A stretch of DNA of 14,967 bases. It comes from an uncultured Neisseriaceae bacterium. GTDB taxonomy: Bacteria; Pseudomonadota; Gammaproteobacteria; Burkholderiales; UBA11063. Below are positions 7,854 through 14,662 of this stretch, piece after piece. The notes under the pieces are model-generated. The model did not search any database, was not told the origin of the DNA, and was given only the letters and a program-made list of their open reading frames with translations. Position 1 is the first letter of the stretch. The number at the start of each line of letters is the position of its first letter. The DNA lies in assembly GCA_937952895.1 (NCBI GenBank), contig CALFYC010000149.1, forward strand, positions 1-14,967. Reading direction: 5' to 3'. The position numbers and the translations under genes are program-made.

Positions 7854-8906
7854 ATGGCACAAATGAATTTTGGTGGAATCAATGAAAATGTTATTACTCG
7901 CGAAGAGTTTCCATTAACTAAAGCACATGAAACTTTAAAAGATAAAACCATTGCAATTATCGGTTATGGAGTTCAAGGCCCGGCTCAAGCGTTAAATTTA
8001 CGTGATAATAAATTTTCAGTTATTATTGGTCAACGTAAAAACTCTGCAACTTGGAATAAAGCTCTTAGTGATGGTTTTGTTGAAGGCGAAACTTTATTTG
8101 AAATTGAAGAAGCGGTTAAACGCGCATCCATCATATGTTACTTATTATCTGATGCGGCACAAATTGCAGTATGGCCAACTATAAAGCCATACTTAACCCA
8201 AGGTAAAACTTTATGTTTTTCACACGGATTTGGTATAACGTATTCGGATAAAACGCAGATTGTTCCACCAGTTGATATTGATGTAATTTTAGTTGCACCT
8301 AAAGGATCTGGACGTTCAGTCCGCTTAAATTTCCTAGAAGGACGTGGAATTAATTCAAGTTTTGCAATTCATCAAGATGCAACCGGCAACGCGTTTCAAA
8401 CTGCATGTGCAATAGGTGTTGGAGTTGGTTCTGGATTTTTATTTGAGACTACATTTTTAAAAGAAGTAACTAGTGATTTACTTGGTGAACGTGGTGTATT
8501 AATGGGTGCAATTGCTGGACTTATGGAAGCTCAATATAATATTTTAAGACAACATGGACATTCTCCATCAGAAGCATTTAATGAAACGGTTGAAGAAGCG
8601 ACTCAAAGTTTAATTCCATTAATTGGTGAAAATGGTATGGATTGGATGTTTGCTAATTGTTCTACTACTGCACAACGTGGGGCTCTTGATTGGAAAGATA
8701 AATTCAAGCATGCATCTGAACCTGTATTTAAAGAATTATACGATAGCGTAGTTACTGGTAGAGAGGCTGATCGCTCTATTAGTCTAAATAGTCAACCGGA
8801 TTATCGCAATAAATTAGAACAAGAATTAAGCACAATTAGAAATAGTGAGATGTGGCAAGCTGGTGCTAAAGTACGTGAATTACGTCCTGAACGCCAAAAA
8901 AAATAA
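7854..8906 (+). CDS. ilvC: Ketol-acid reductoisomerase (class I, NADPH-type)
   Basis: This enzyme rearranges and reduces acetolactate or acetohydroxybutyrate to the dihydroxy acid, using NADPH and two Mg ions. Its 350 residues fit the short class I form. The N-terminal Rossmann domain has GYGVQGPAQALNLR (37-50), and R61, K62 and S64 after strand 2 suggest NADPH preference. The chain continues with SHGFGI (123-128, active-site His) and VAPKGSG (147-153). The C-terminal helical domain supplies the metal ligands D208 and E212 (SDLLGERGVL) and E244 and E248 (AFNETVEEAT). AGGA is seven bases before the ATG. The wording MAQMNFGG at the start and GERGVL in place of GEQ are traits I associate with Bacteroidota KARI sequences. 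It follows ilvE by 29 bases and is the last ilv gene before the leu block. Confidence 0.96.
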   Translation: MAQMNFGGINENVITREEFPLTKAHETLKDKTIAIIGYGVQGPAQALNLRDNKFSVIIGQRKNSATWNKALSDGFVEGETLFEIEEAVKRASIICYLLSDAAQIAVWPTIKPYLTQGKTLCFSHGFGITYSDKTQIVPPVDIDVILVAPKGSGRSVRLNFLEGRGINSSFAIHQDATGNAFQTACAIGVGVGSGFLFETTFLKEVTSDLLGERGVLMGAIAGLMEAQYNILRQHGHSPSEAFNETVEEATQSLIPLIGENGMDWMFANCSTTAQRGALDWKDKFKHASEPVFKELYDSVVTGREADRSISLNSQPDYRNKLEQELSTIRNSEMWQAGAKVRELRPERQKK

Positions 8907-8968
8907 TTGCACCTTTGCTATATTTTTATTAAATAGTTAAATAACTTTATTAAAGCTAGAAGATTATT
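8907..8968 (+). promoter_or_regulatory. ilvC-leuC gap with possible internal promoter
   Basis: This 62-base gap is the largest within the operon. It holds TGCTATATT (8916-8924), an extended -10 with five of six matches, but the -35 position is only an A-run. A second weak reading is TTGCAC (8907-8912) with TAAATA 17 bases on. An AT-only inverted repeat AGTTA/TAACT (8935-8946) is too weak for a terminator. An extra start for leuCDBA here is possible but unproven. Confidence 0.28.
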
Positions 8969-10363
8969 ATGCAACAAAATATCATTGATAAAATTTGGAA
9001 TAAACATATTGTAAAAAAAAGCACTGGATTTCCTGATATTTTATATATTGATAGGATTTTACTACATGAAGTAACTTCAGCTCAAGCAATTGCAATGATT
9101 GAAAGCCGTAATTTAACTATTAGAAACAAAGCAAACATTATTGCAACAATTGATCATAGTATCCCAACAGATAATGAACGCCTATCAATTAAAGATGAAA
9201 TTGCTAAGACTCAGGTTGAGACGATTCGTAAGAATTGTGCAAAGCATAGCTTAACTTTATTTGATATTGATAGTGGTTATCAAGGTATCGTGCATGTTAT
9301 TGGTCCTGAATTAGGATTCACGTGGCCAGGTAGCACTATTATTTGTGGTGACTCTCATACGGCAACCCATGGTGCTTTTGGTGCCTTAGCATTTGGCGTT
9401 GGGACTACTGAGATTACGCATGCTTTAGCAAGTAGCTGTATTTTACAAGATAAACCCAAAACTTATAAAGTTGAATTTATCGGCACACCTAGTAAATATT
9501 TTACAGCGAAAGATGCTATTTTAAAACTTATTGCGAAAATTGGTATTGGTGGAGCTCAAGGATGCGTTATTGAATATGTTGGTGATTATATTAAAAATTT
9601 GTCTATGGAAGCACGTATGACAATTTGTAACATGTCAATTGAATGTGGCGCGCGTGCTGGTTTAATTGCTCCAGATAAAACCACTTTTAATTATTTAAAA
9701 GGAAGGCGTTATGCTCCTAATAATGAGATCTGGGATAAGATGGAGCAAGAATGGCAAAATTTAACTAGTGATCAAAATGCTCAATATGATTACACCATAT
9801 CCATTGATATTACAGATGCATACCCTATGATTAGTTGGGGAATCAACCCAGAACATACGATTGCATTAAATGAAGTAATTCCATCTACTCAAGATATTAA
9901 AAATCAAGAAACATATGAAAAAGCTTATCAATATACTAGGCTGGAACCCAATCAGTCCTTAGTTGGTGTTCCGATTGATTTTGCTTTTATTGGCAGTTGC
10001 ACAAATGGTCGCATTGAAGATTTAAAGGTTGTTGCTGAAATTCTAAAAGGTCGCATGGTTGCAAAACATGTAACTATGTATATTGTTCCAGGATCTGAGC
10101 AAGTGAGACTTGATGCAATAAAATTAGGACTGGATAAAATCTTTAATGAAGCAGGAGCAATTTTCAGACTTCCAGGTTGTTCAATGTGTCTTGGGATGAA
10201 TCCAGATAAAGTTCCACCAGGAAAACGTTGTATTAGTTCAACGAATCGTAACTTTATTGGTAGACAAGGCCCAAATAGCATTACACATTTAGCCTCGCCT
10301 CAAACCGTTACTGCAAGTGCAGTGTGTGGCTTTATAACTTCTGTAGAAAGGTTAGAATCATGA
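8969..10363 (+). CDS. leuC: 3-isopropylmalate dehydratase, large subunit
   Basis: Together with LeuD this aconitase-family protein interconverts 2- and 3-isopropylmalate in leucine synthesis. It has 464 residues, nearly the E. coli length of 466. GDSHTATHGAFG (127-138) is the family signature. The [4Fe-4S] cluster ligands are C344 (GSCTNGR) and C404 and C407 (GCSMCLGMN). GRQGPNS and ASPQTVTASAV near the C-terminus are also standard. The start ATG has AGAAGA five bases upstream, a weak Shine-Dalgarno. The stop codon overlaps the leuD start as ATGA, consistent with equal production of the two subunits. The name leuC rather than aconitase or homoaconitase follows from the adjacent leuD, leuB and leuA and from the split large and small subunits. 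Confidence 0.96.
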   Translation: MQQNIIDKIWNKHIVKKSTGFPDILYIDRILLHEVTSAQAIAMIESRNLTIRNKANIIATIDHSIPTDNERLSIKDEIAKTQVETIRKNCAKHSLTLFDIDSGYQGIVHVIGPELGFTWPGSTIICGDSHTATHGAFGALAFGVGTTEITHALASSCILQDKPKTYKVEFIGTPSKYFTAKDAILKLIAKIGIGGAQGCVIEYVGDYIKNLSMEARMTICNMSIECGARAGLIAPDKTTFNYLKGRRYAPNNEIWDKMEQEWQNLTSDQNAQYDYTISIDITDAYPMISWGINPEHTIALNEVIPSTQDIKNQETYEKAYQYTRLEPNQSLVGVPIDFAFIGSCTNGRIEDLKVVAEILKGRMVAKHVTMYIVPGSEQVRLDAIKLGLDKIFNEAGAIFRLPGCSMCLGMNPDKVPPGKRCISSTNRNFIGRQGPNSITHLASPQTVTASAVCGFITSVERLES

Positions 10364-10941
10364 AGCAATTTGCATCTGTCATAGATAAAATTATTCCATT
10401 AAATCTAAATAATGTAGATACAGATATGATAATTCCAGCAGAACATCTAAAAAGCATTAGTCAAAGCGGATTTGGTGAATTTTTATTTTCAGGCTTACGT
10501 AAACTATACCCGGATTTTATTTTAAATAATCCAACATTTCAAAAACGTAAAATTTTAATATCAAAAGCTAATTTTGGTAGTGGTTCATCGCGAGAACATG
10601 CAGTATGGGCAATTCAACAATATGGAATTGAAGTAGTTATCTGTTCTTCATTTTCAGATATATTTTTTAATAATTCAGCCAAAAATGGCTTACTTTTAAT
10701 TTCATTACCTGAATCTTTAATTGAAGAATTTATCAATAATGCACTTAATCACCCAGATGAAATAATACAGATCAACTTAAAAGATCAAGAAATTAAATAT
10801 TTAAGTAATACTTATCATTTTGACTATGACCCATACCGAAAGCATTGTTTATTAACAGGACAAGATGATTTAGATTTTTTACTTTCACAAATTAATGAGG
10901 TTGAACAATATGAAAAAGAAAATTGCCGTATTAGCTGGTGA
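10360..10941 (+). CDS. leuD: 3-isopropylmalate dehydratase, small subunit
   Basis: This is the swivel-domain partner of LeuC, completing the isopropylmalate isomerase active site. It has 193 residues against about 201 in E. coli. The N-terminal DTDMIIPAEHL (20-30) and GSGSSREH (73-80), which binds substrate through Ser and Arg, are diagnostic. The frame is open from an ATG at 10324, but ATG 10360 overlaps the leuC stop as ATGA and has AAGG eight bases upstream, and it begins right where the family starts (MKQFASVIDK). The 3' end overlaps the start of leuB by 32 bases, so leuB translation may depend on ribosomes finishing leuD. Confidence 0.95.
   Translation: MKQFASVIDKIIPLNLNNVDTDMIIPAEHLKSISQSGFGEFLFSGLRKLYPDFILNNPTFQKRKILISKANFGSGSSREHAVWAIQQYGIEVVICSSFSDIFFNNSAKNGLLLISLPESLIEEFINNALNHPDEIIQINLKDQEIKYLSNTYHFDYDPYRKHCLLTGQDDLDFLLSQINEVEQYEKENCRISW
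10897..10900 (+). promoter_or_regulatory. Shine-Dalgarno (GAGG) fixing the leuB start, inside leuD
   Basis: GAGG sits within the leuD coding sequence and ends nine bases before ATG 10910. The earlier in-frame ATG at 10895 overlaps this motif and would add five residues (MRLNN) before the conserved MKKKIAVLAGDGIGPE. Confidence 0.7.
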
Positions 10942-11998
10942 TGGAATTGGTCCTGAAGTGATGGATTCAGCAATTCGAATCCTTGATAAAATTGCCCAAA
11001 AATTTAATCATTCTTTTGAATTTGATCATGCATTGGTAGGTGGTGCAGCTTTTGAAAAATACAATGAACATTTGCCAATTGATACTATCAATAAATGTAA
11101 AACTAGTGATGCAATTTTATTTGGCTCGGTTGGTGGACCTGTAAGTCAACAAGATCAAGCGAAATGGAAAAATTGTGAAACCAATTCGATTTTAGCAATA
11201 CGTAAAACTTTTAATTTCAACATCAATCTTAGAAAAGCTGCTATTTATGAAGAATTGGCTGAAATATCTCCTCTTAAAAACCGCTATCTTGAAGGTGGTT
11301 TAGATATAATAATTTTACGCGAATTACTTGGCGATATCTATTTTGGAGAACATTACCTTGGTAATAAGGACAACTTAAGATATGCATCAGATATTGCAGA
11401 ATATGATGAAAATCAAATTAAATCTATTGCTAATTATGCATTTAAACTAGCTAAAACCAGGAAGAAAAATTTAATTTCGGTAGATAAAGCTAATGTTTTA
11501 TCCACATCTAAATTATGGCGCCAAATTGTTAGTGAAGTAGCTCAAAATTACCCTGAAGTTAGTTATAGTAATATGTTAGTTGATAGCTGTGCAATGCATT
11601 TGATTACCAACCCAAAACAATTTGATGTTATCTTAACTGCAAACTTATTTGGTGATATTTTATCTGATGAACTATCAGTATTATCAGGTTCATTAGGCAT
11701 GATGCCATCAGCAAGTTTTAACCATGAAGGTTTTGCTTTATATGAGCCATCAGGTGGCTCAGCACCAGATATTGCTGGAAAAAACATTGCTAACCCTATT
11801 GCCCAAATTTTATCTGCATCAATGATGCTATCTTATTCATTTAATCTATCGGATGAAGCATTAGCTATTGAAAATGCCATCAAAACTGTTATCAGTAATG
11901 GATATCGAACTTCAGATTTAACTTATTCAAACCAGGAAAACGTTATCATATTAGGAACTAAAGAATTTACCGATAAAATTATTAGCCATTTGGAGTAA
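10910..11998 (+). CDS. leuB: 3-isopropylmalate dehydrogenase
   Basis: This enzyme oxidises and decarboxylates 3-isopropylmalate to 2-oxoisocaproate with NAD and a divalent metal. It has 362 residues, as is normal. Motifs are GDGIGPEV (11-18 region), R98 and R108 (LAIRKTFNFNINLRK) and R137 for substrate binding, catalytic Y144 and K193 (VDKANVL), and metal ligands D225, D249 and D253 (GDILSDE). EPSGGSAPDIAGKNIANP (279-296) binds NAD. The active-site loop reads RELLGDIYFG where most homologues have RELTGGIYFG. The start was set at 10910 from the Shine-Dalgarno and family N-terminus. It overlaps leuD by 32 bases and leuA begins three bases after its stop. Isocitrate or tartrate dehydrogenase relatives are unlikely given the operon. 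Confidence 0.95.
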   Translation: MKKKIAVLAGDGIGPEVMDSAIRILDKIAQKFNHSFEFDHALVGGAAFEKYNEHLPIDTINKCKTSDAILFGSVGGPVSQQDQAKWKNCETNSILAIRKTFNFNINLRKAAIYEELAEISPLKNRYLEGGLDIIILRELLGDIYFGEHYLGNKDNLRYASDIAEYDENQIKSIANYAFKLAKTRKKNLISVDKANVLSTSKLWRQIVSEVAQNYPEVSYSNMLVDSCAMHLITNPKQFDVILTANLFGDILSDELSVLSGSLGMMPSASFNHEGFALYEPSGGSAPDIAGKNIANPIAQILSASMMLSYSFNLSDEALAIENAIKTVISNGYRTSDLTYSNQENVIILGTKEFTDKIISHLE

Positions 11999-12001
11999 AT
12001 A

Positions 12002-13591
12002 ATGTCAAAACAAATCTATATTTTAGATACAACTTTAAGGGATGGACAACAATCCCCTGGTGCTGGAATGAGTTTTAAGGAAAACTTAGATTATGCAGAA
12101 ATTGCACATAAGTTAAAAATAGATATATTAGAAGCGGGTTTTCCTTCTGCTAGTAATTCAGATTTTGAAATTGTGCATCAAATTGCTAAAGATATGGCTG
12201 CAGTTAAGTCGAGCATGAAAATTTCAGCTTTATGTCAATTACGCGAAGCTCAAATTTATAAAACAATGGAAGCTCTAGCTCCATCTTTAAAAAATAATAA
12301 AGCAGTATTACACACATATGTCCCCGTTGATCCAAATTTAATGCCTGCATCACTAGGAAGCCTTGCAGACAATAAACCATTAATTGTGGAAACCGTATAT
12401 AAATTAATTAAAATTGCAACAAGTTCTGGTTATGAAGTTGAATTTAGCTCTGAAGGTTATTCCAGAATGGGTGAAAATTTTGATTTTACAACAGATGTAA
12501 TTCGAGCAGCATTAAATGCTGGAGCGAAAATTATTAATTGTCCAGATACCATTGGTGGTGCATCTCCTTATGAGGGTGATAATTACTTTGTTCATAAAAT
12601 TAAACAACATGCAGAAATTTTTAAGAAAGAAATGCCCAATCGAGAAATTATTTGGTCTGTGCACTGTCACAATGATTTAGGAACTGCTCTTGAAAATACT
12701 TTAAGCGCAGTATTTTCTGGAATTGCCACACAAATTGAAGGCTGTATTAATGGAGTTGGCGAACGCGCTGGGAACGTCTCTTTAGAGCAATGCATTATGA
12801 ATATCCGTCAATTTGGACAATTACCTCATGCAAAATATCCAATTCATACTAATATTAATATTGCTCATTTAAAAGAAGCCTCTGATTTCATTGATAGTAG
12901 AATGTTACCTCGTCAACCACACTTTCCAATTACAGGCAAAAATGCAGCGTTACATACATCAGGTGGCCATACTAATGCAATTCTGAATAATCCACTATCT
13001 TATCAACCATTTGATCCAAGTGATGTTGGTAGTGAAATTAGCTTTGTATTTAGCCCATTAAGTGGAAGTAACCATGCTCAACAAATTATTCATGAAACTG
13101 GTTATATCTGTGGTGACGAAGAAAAAACCATTATTACTCAAAGTATCAAAGATATGTATTCAGATCGCCGTAAAGGAATTACCAATGAAGAGCTAATTGA
13201 AGCTTATCGGATGCATAGATTTCCAATTAAAATCAACCATTTTACTTACCATAAAGATAGTGATACTGCAACTACTGTTGTATTAGAAGGTAAATTTTTT
13301 GATCAAGATAACTTAACCATTAATTATAAAGGAAAGGGATCAGCACTAAGTGCTTTAAATGATGAAGTAATTAAACATTTAAATGGTGTTAAAGTAGAGG
13401 ATTATAATTCACGTTCTGAAAGTTCTGGAATCAATGCCTTATGTCGCTCAAACATTATTATCTCAGTAAATAGCCAAACACGCTATACGGGAACCGCAGT
13501 TGATGATAACATTGAAACTTCAGCAATCAAAGCTTTTATTGATGCAGTAAATACTGCATACTTAGATATACATTTTAGGCATAACAAATAA
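12002..13591 (+). CDS. leuA: 2-isopropylmalate synthase
   Basis: This enzyme condenses acetyl-CoA with 2-oxoisovalerate, the first committed step to leucine. It has 529 residues, close to E. coli LeuA (523). The HMGL-like TIM barrel (about 5-275) begins with TLRDGQQSPGAGM (11-23), including the catalytic Arg-Asp pair R13-D14. It contains the metal-binding HCHND (221-225) and NGVGERAGN (250-258). The linker region has HTSGGHTNAILNNP (318-331) where common LeuA proteins read near HSSGIHQDG, so the Gln-Asp pair is replaced by Thr-Asn. The C-terminal dimer/regulatory domain (about 400-525) is present, so leucine feedback is plausible. GGAG lies six bases before the ATG. It is the last gene of the operon; in many proteobacteria leuA comes first. 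A citramalate synthase activity is the main alternative but the complete leuCDB context favours LeuA. Confidence 0.92.
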   Translation: MSKQIYILDTTLRDGQQSPGAGMSFKENLDYAEIAHKLKIDILEAGFPSASNSDFEIVHQIAKDMAAVKSSMKISALCQLREAQIYKTMEALAPSLKNNKAVLHTYVPVDPNLMPASLGSLADNKPLIVETVYKLIKIATSSGYEVEFSSEGYSRMGENFDFTTDVIRAALNAGAKIINCPDTIGGASPYEGDNYFVHKIKQHAEIFKKEMPNREIIWSVHCHNDLGTALENTLSAVFSGIATQIEGCINGVGERAGNVSLEQCIMNIRQFGQLPHAKYPIHTNINIAHLKEASDFIDSRMLPRQPHFPITGKNAALHTSGGHTNAILNNPLSYQPFDPSDVGSEISFVFSPLSGSNHAQQIIHETGYICGDEEKTIITQSIKDMYSDRRKGITNEELIEAYRMHRFPIKINHFTYHKDSDTATTVVLEGKFFDQDNLTINYKGKGSALSALNDEVIKHLNGVKVEDYNSRSESSGINALCRSNIIISVNSQTRYTGTAVDDNIETSAIKAFIDAVNTAYLDIHFRHNK

Positions 13592-13606
13592 CTATATAAA
13601 GCTATT

Positions 13607-14041
13607 TTATTGTAAATGATTGCCAATTTGTATATTGGATTTCATGAATGCGGTGTGAAATACTTGATCACATCCAATGGATATATAGGAATTCGCAGTT
13701 TGGTAAATATGAAAGCATAATTTTTTTGCCATATCCCAATGTTGCCAAGTGAAATATACTGTTCCATCAGATAAAATACTATATTCACCAATATCACTTT
13801 GTGGTTGATTCATAGGCTTTATTTGCATTTTGCCCAATACAGTTTTTTTATTATCCATATACATAGAAAAAGTATTATTTATAGTTTTTCCGTTTAAGTT
13901 ATCTGTTGGAATTGAAATTAAAGTTTTATTTAAAATTTCTTGTTCTATTTGTTTTTTGCTCATCGGAATTAAGCTTTCGCTAACTGCAAAAACATTTTTA
14001 ATAATAAATGCCATTAAAACTATTAAATTACGTTTTTGCAT
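13607..14041 (-). CDS. Hypothetical secreted protein
   Basis: I do not recognise this 144-residue protein with certainty. It begins with a clear signal peptide: basic MQKR, a hydrophobic core LIVLMAFII, and a likely cut after NVFA (about residue 19). The mature part has a G-K-T segment (LNGKTINNTFSMY, 49-61), a G-x-Y...SDGTVYFTWQHW stretch (85-102), and two cysteines (C109, C124) that may form a disulfide in the periplasm. The layout, with an N-terminal G-x-T-strand, D-G-T, W, and paired Cys near the end, loosely recalls small DUF995-like periplasmic proteins, but this is a weak impression. ATG 14041 has GGGGTGA five bases upstream; a GTG at 14047 is in frame but falls inside that motif. It is convergent with leuA, 15 bases apart, with no clear terminator between them. 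Confidence 0.72.
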   Translation of the reverse strand: MQKRNLIVLMAFIIKNVFAVSESLIPMSKKQIEQEILNKTLISIPTDNLNGKTINNTFSMYMDNKKTVLGKMQIKPMNQPQSDIGEYSILSDGTVYFTWQHWDMAKKLCFHIYQTANSYISIGCDQVFHTAFMKSNIQIGNHLQ

Positions 14042-14166
14042 AATCACCCCAAAATCAAAATTAAGTCTATTAAATTAAGTATATTAGAATTAATCTATAA
14101 TTAATTACCAGTTTTACATTTTATCATAGATCTAAACTTAAGCTAACTATAATATATTCATTTCAT

Positions 14167-14182
14167 GTTTGCCCAAGCAAAC
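14167..14182. repeat. Inverted repeat GTTTGC-CCAA-GCAAAC
   Basis: Six-base perfect arms flank a four-base centre. The bases after it on the plus strand are only loosely T-rich, so it does not read as a good terminator. It could be an operator or a short RNA hairpin upstream of the hypothetical gene. Confidence 0.4.
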
Positions 14183-14235
14183 TTAAAATTCTATTTTTAT
14201 ATTTAAATTATGATCTTTGGCATTAACAAACTAAT

Positions 14236-14255
14236 ATAATAAGATATCTTATTAT
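14236..14255. repeat. Perfect 20-bp palindrome
   Basis: The sequence centred on AAGAT|ATCTT is its own reverse complement over 20 bases with no spacer. It lies between two divergent transcription units, about 60 bases upstream of the -35 of the small-ORF promoter and about 195 bases upstream of the leftward hypothetical gene. It may be an operator for a dimeric regulator. It is all A/T except two bases, which makes chance more likely than for mixed sequence. Confidence 0.5.
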
Positions 14256-14314
14256 TTTTATAAAAACTCTTTCGAAAATTTCCAATAACAAAAAGATTTG
14301 GCCTAAAGTTTTAG

Positions 14315-14343
14315 TTAACAAAAATTATTTACCACTTTATAAT
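14315..14343 (+). promoter_or_regulatory. Near-consensus sigma-70 promoter
   Basis: TTAACA (14315-14320, five of six matches) and a perfect TATAAT (14338-14343) are exactly 17 bases apart. Transcription should start near 14350. It points at the small ORF at 14379 and at no other gene in the window. Confidence 0.65.
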
Positions 14344-14378
14344 CAAGCAATTATTAATGTTTAAGGATATAGTTTATT

Positions 14379-14495
14379 ATGAATACTTTATTTGTAAATT
14401 GGCAACATAAAATAGTGATTTTTATACTATTTGGATTAACTTATTCCCCTGTTTTATATTTTGGAATTATGAAAAATTTTAATAATATTTTATAA
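14379..14495 (+). CDS. Candidate 38-residue small membrane protein
   Basis: The frame runs from ATG 14379 to TAA 14493 and is shorter than usual gene-calling limits. The peptide begins MNTLFVNWQHK and then has a hydrophobic span of about 19 residues (IVIFILFGLTYSPVLYFGI, 12-30), followed by a short polar tail with KNFNNIL. This is the make-up of a single-pass small membrane protein. A near-consensus promoter lies 36 bases upstream, AAGGA (14363-14367) precedes the start by 11 bases, a slightly long spacing, and a hairpin with T-tract follows. I do not recognise it. Possible roles include a small membrane regulator, a type I toxin-like peptide, or a leader peptide; nothing in the sequence decides between them. 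In AT-rich DNA short hydrophobic frames also arise by chance. Confidence 0.42.
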   Translation: MNTLFVNWQHKIVIFILFGLTYSPVLYFGIMKNFNNIL

Positions 14496-14496
14496 T

Positions 14497-14551
14497 TTAT
14501 GCAACTAAATAGACTCATCAGTTACATAATATGTAAATATTTTATTTTTTT
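14497..14551 (+). terminator. AT-rich terminator with competing hairpins after the small ORF
   Basis: TTACAT (14522-14527) pairs with ATGTAA (14531-14536) across a three-base loop, followed by a T-rich run (14538-14551), a weak terminator. The left arm (14520-14529) can also pair with 14497-14506 with nine of ten matches across a 13-base loop, which would disrupt the terminator stem. The TTACATA/TATGTAA core is also a near-perfect 15-bp palindrome and could be a protein site. Confidence 0.4.
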
Positions 14552-14608
14552 GTACAAAGATAGGCGGAGAATGTAATACAGGCATATCACATAATTGTTT
14601 ATTTTGAA

Positions 14609-14636
14609 TAAATAAAAAAAGAAAACAGAAATTTCT
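14609..14636 (-). terminator. Possible weak terminator for the right-edge gene
   Basis: Read on the minus strand, the small inverted repeat AGAAATTTCT (14627-14636) is followed by GTTTTC and a run of seven T. The stem is too short to be strong. It lies 27 bases after the stop of the leftward right-edge gene. Confidence 0.25.
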
Positions 14637-14662
14637 CATAGTGTTTCTCAAAATTAGGCCTT

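Larger units (their letters stand above)
14042..14314. other. Intergenic region upstream of the secreted-protein gene
   Basis: This is part of a 337-base, very AT-rich stretch between the leftward hypothetical gene and the small rightward ORF. It holds two inverted repeats listed separately (14167-14182 and 14236-14255) and an isolated TATAAT at 14148-14153 without a matching -35. TATACT on the minus strand (14078-14083) could serve the hypothetical gene but lacks a good -35. I see no RNA gene. Confidence 0.55.

Noticed and set aside
9952..10281. A 109-codon leftward open frame within leuC
   Set aside because: It is antisense to the conserved cluster-binding region of leuC and shows no independent support.
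13592..13606. Possible bidirectional terminator between leuA and the convergent hypothetical gene
   Set aside because: Only a five-base A/T stem can be drawn around 13597-13613 with no proper T-run, so I do not call it.
13654..13672. TGTGA and TCACA half-sites resembling a CRP operator
   Set aside because: The half-sites are nine bases apart rather than six, and they lie inside the coding sequence of the hypothetical secreted protein.
13830..14078. An 82-codon rightward open frame with hydrophobic stretches
   Set aside because: It lies opposite the hypothetical secreted protein, which has a signal peptide and a Shine-Dalgarno; the rightward frame has neither a promoter nor a good ribosome site that I can see.
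14165..14206. A 13-codon rightward frame starting MFAQAN
   Set aside because: It has no ribosome site and no promoter with a proper -35, and overlaps the inverted repeat; chance is the simpler explanation.
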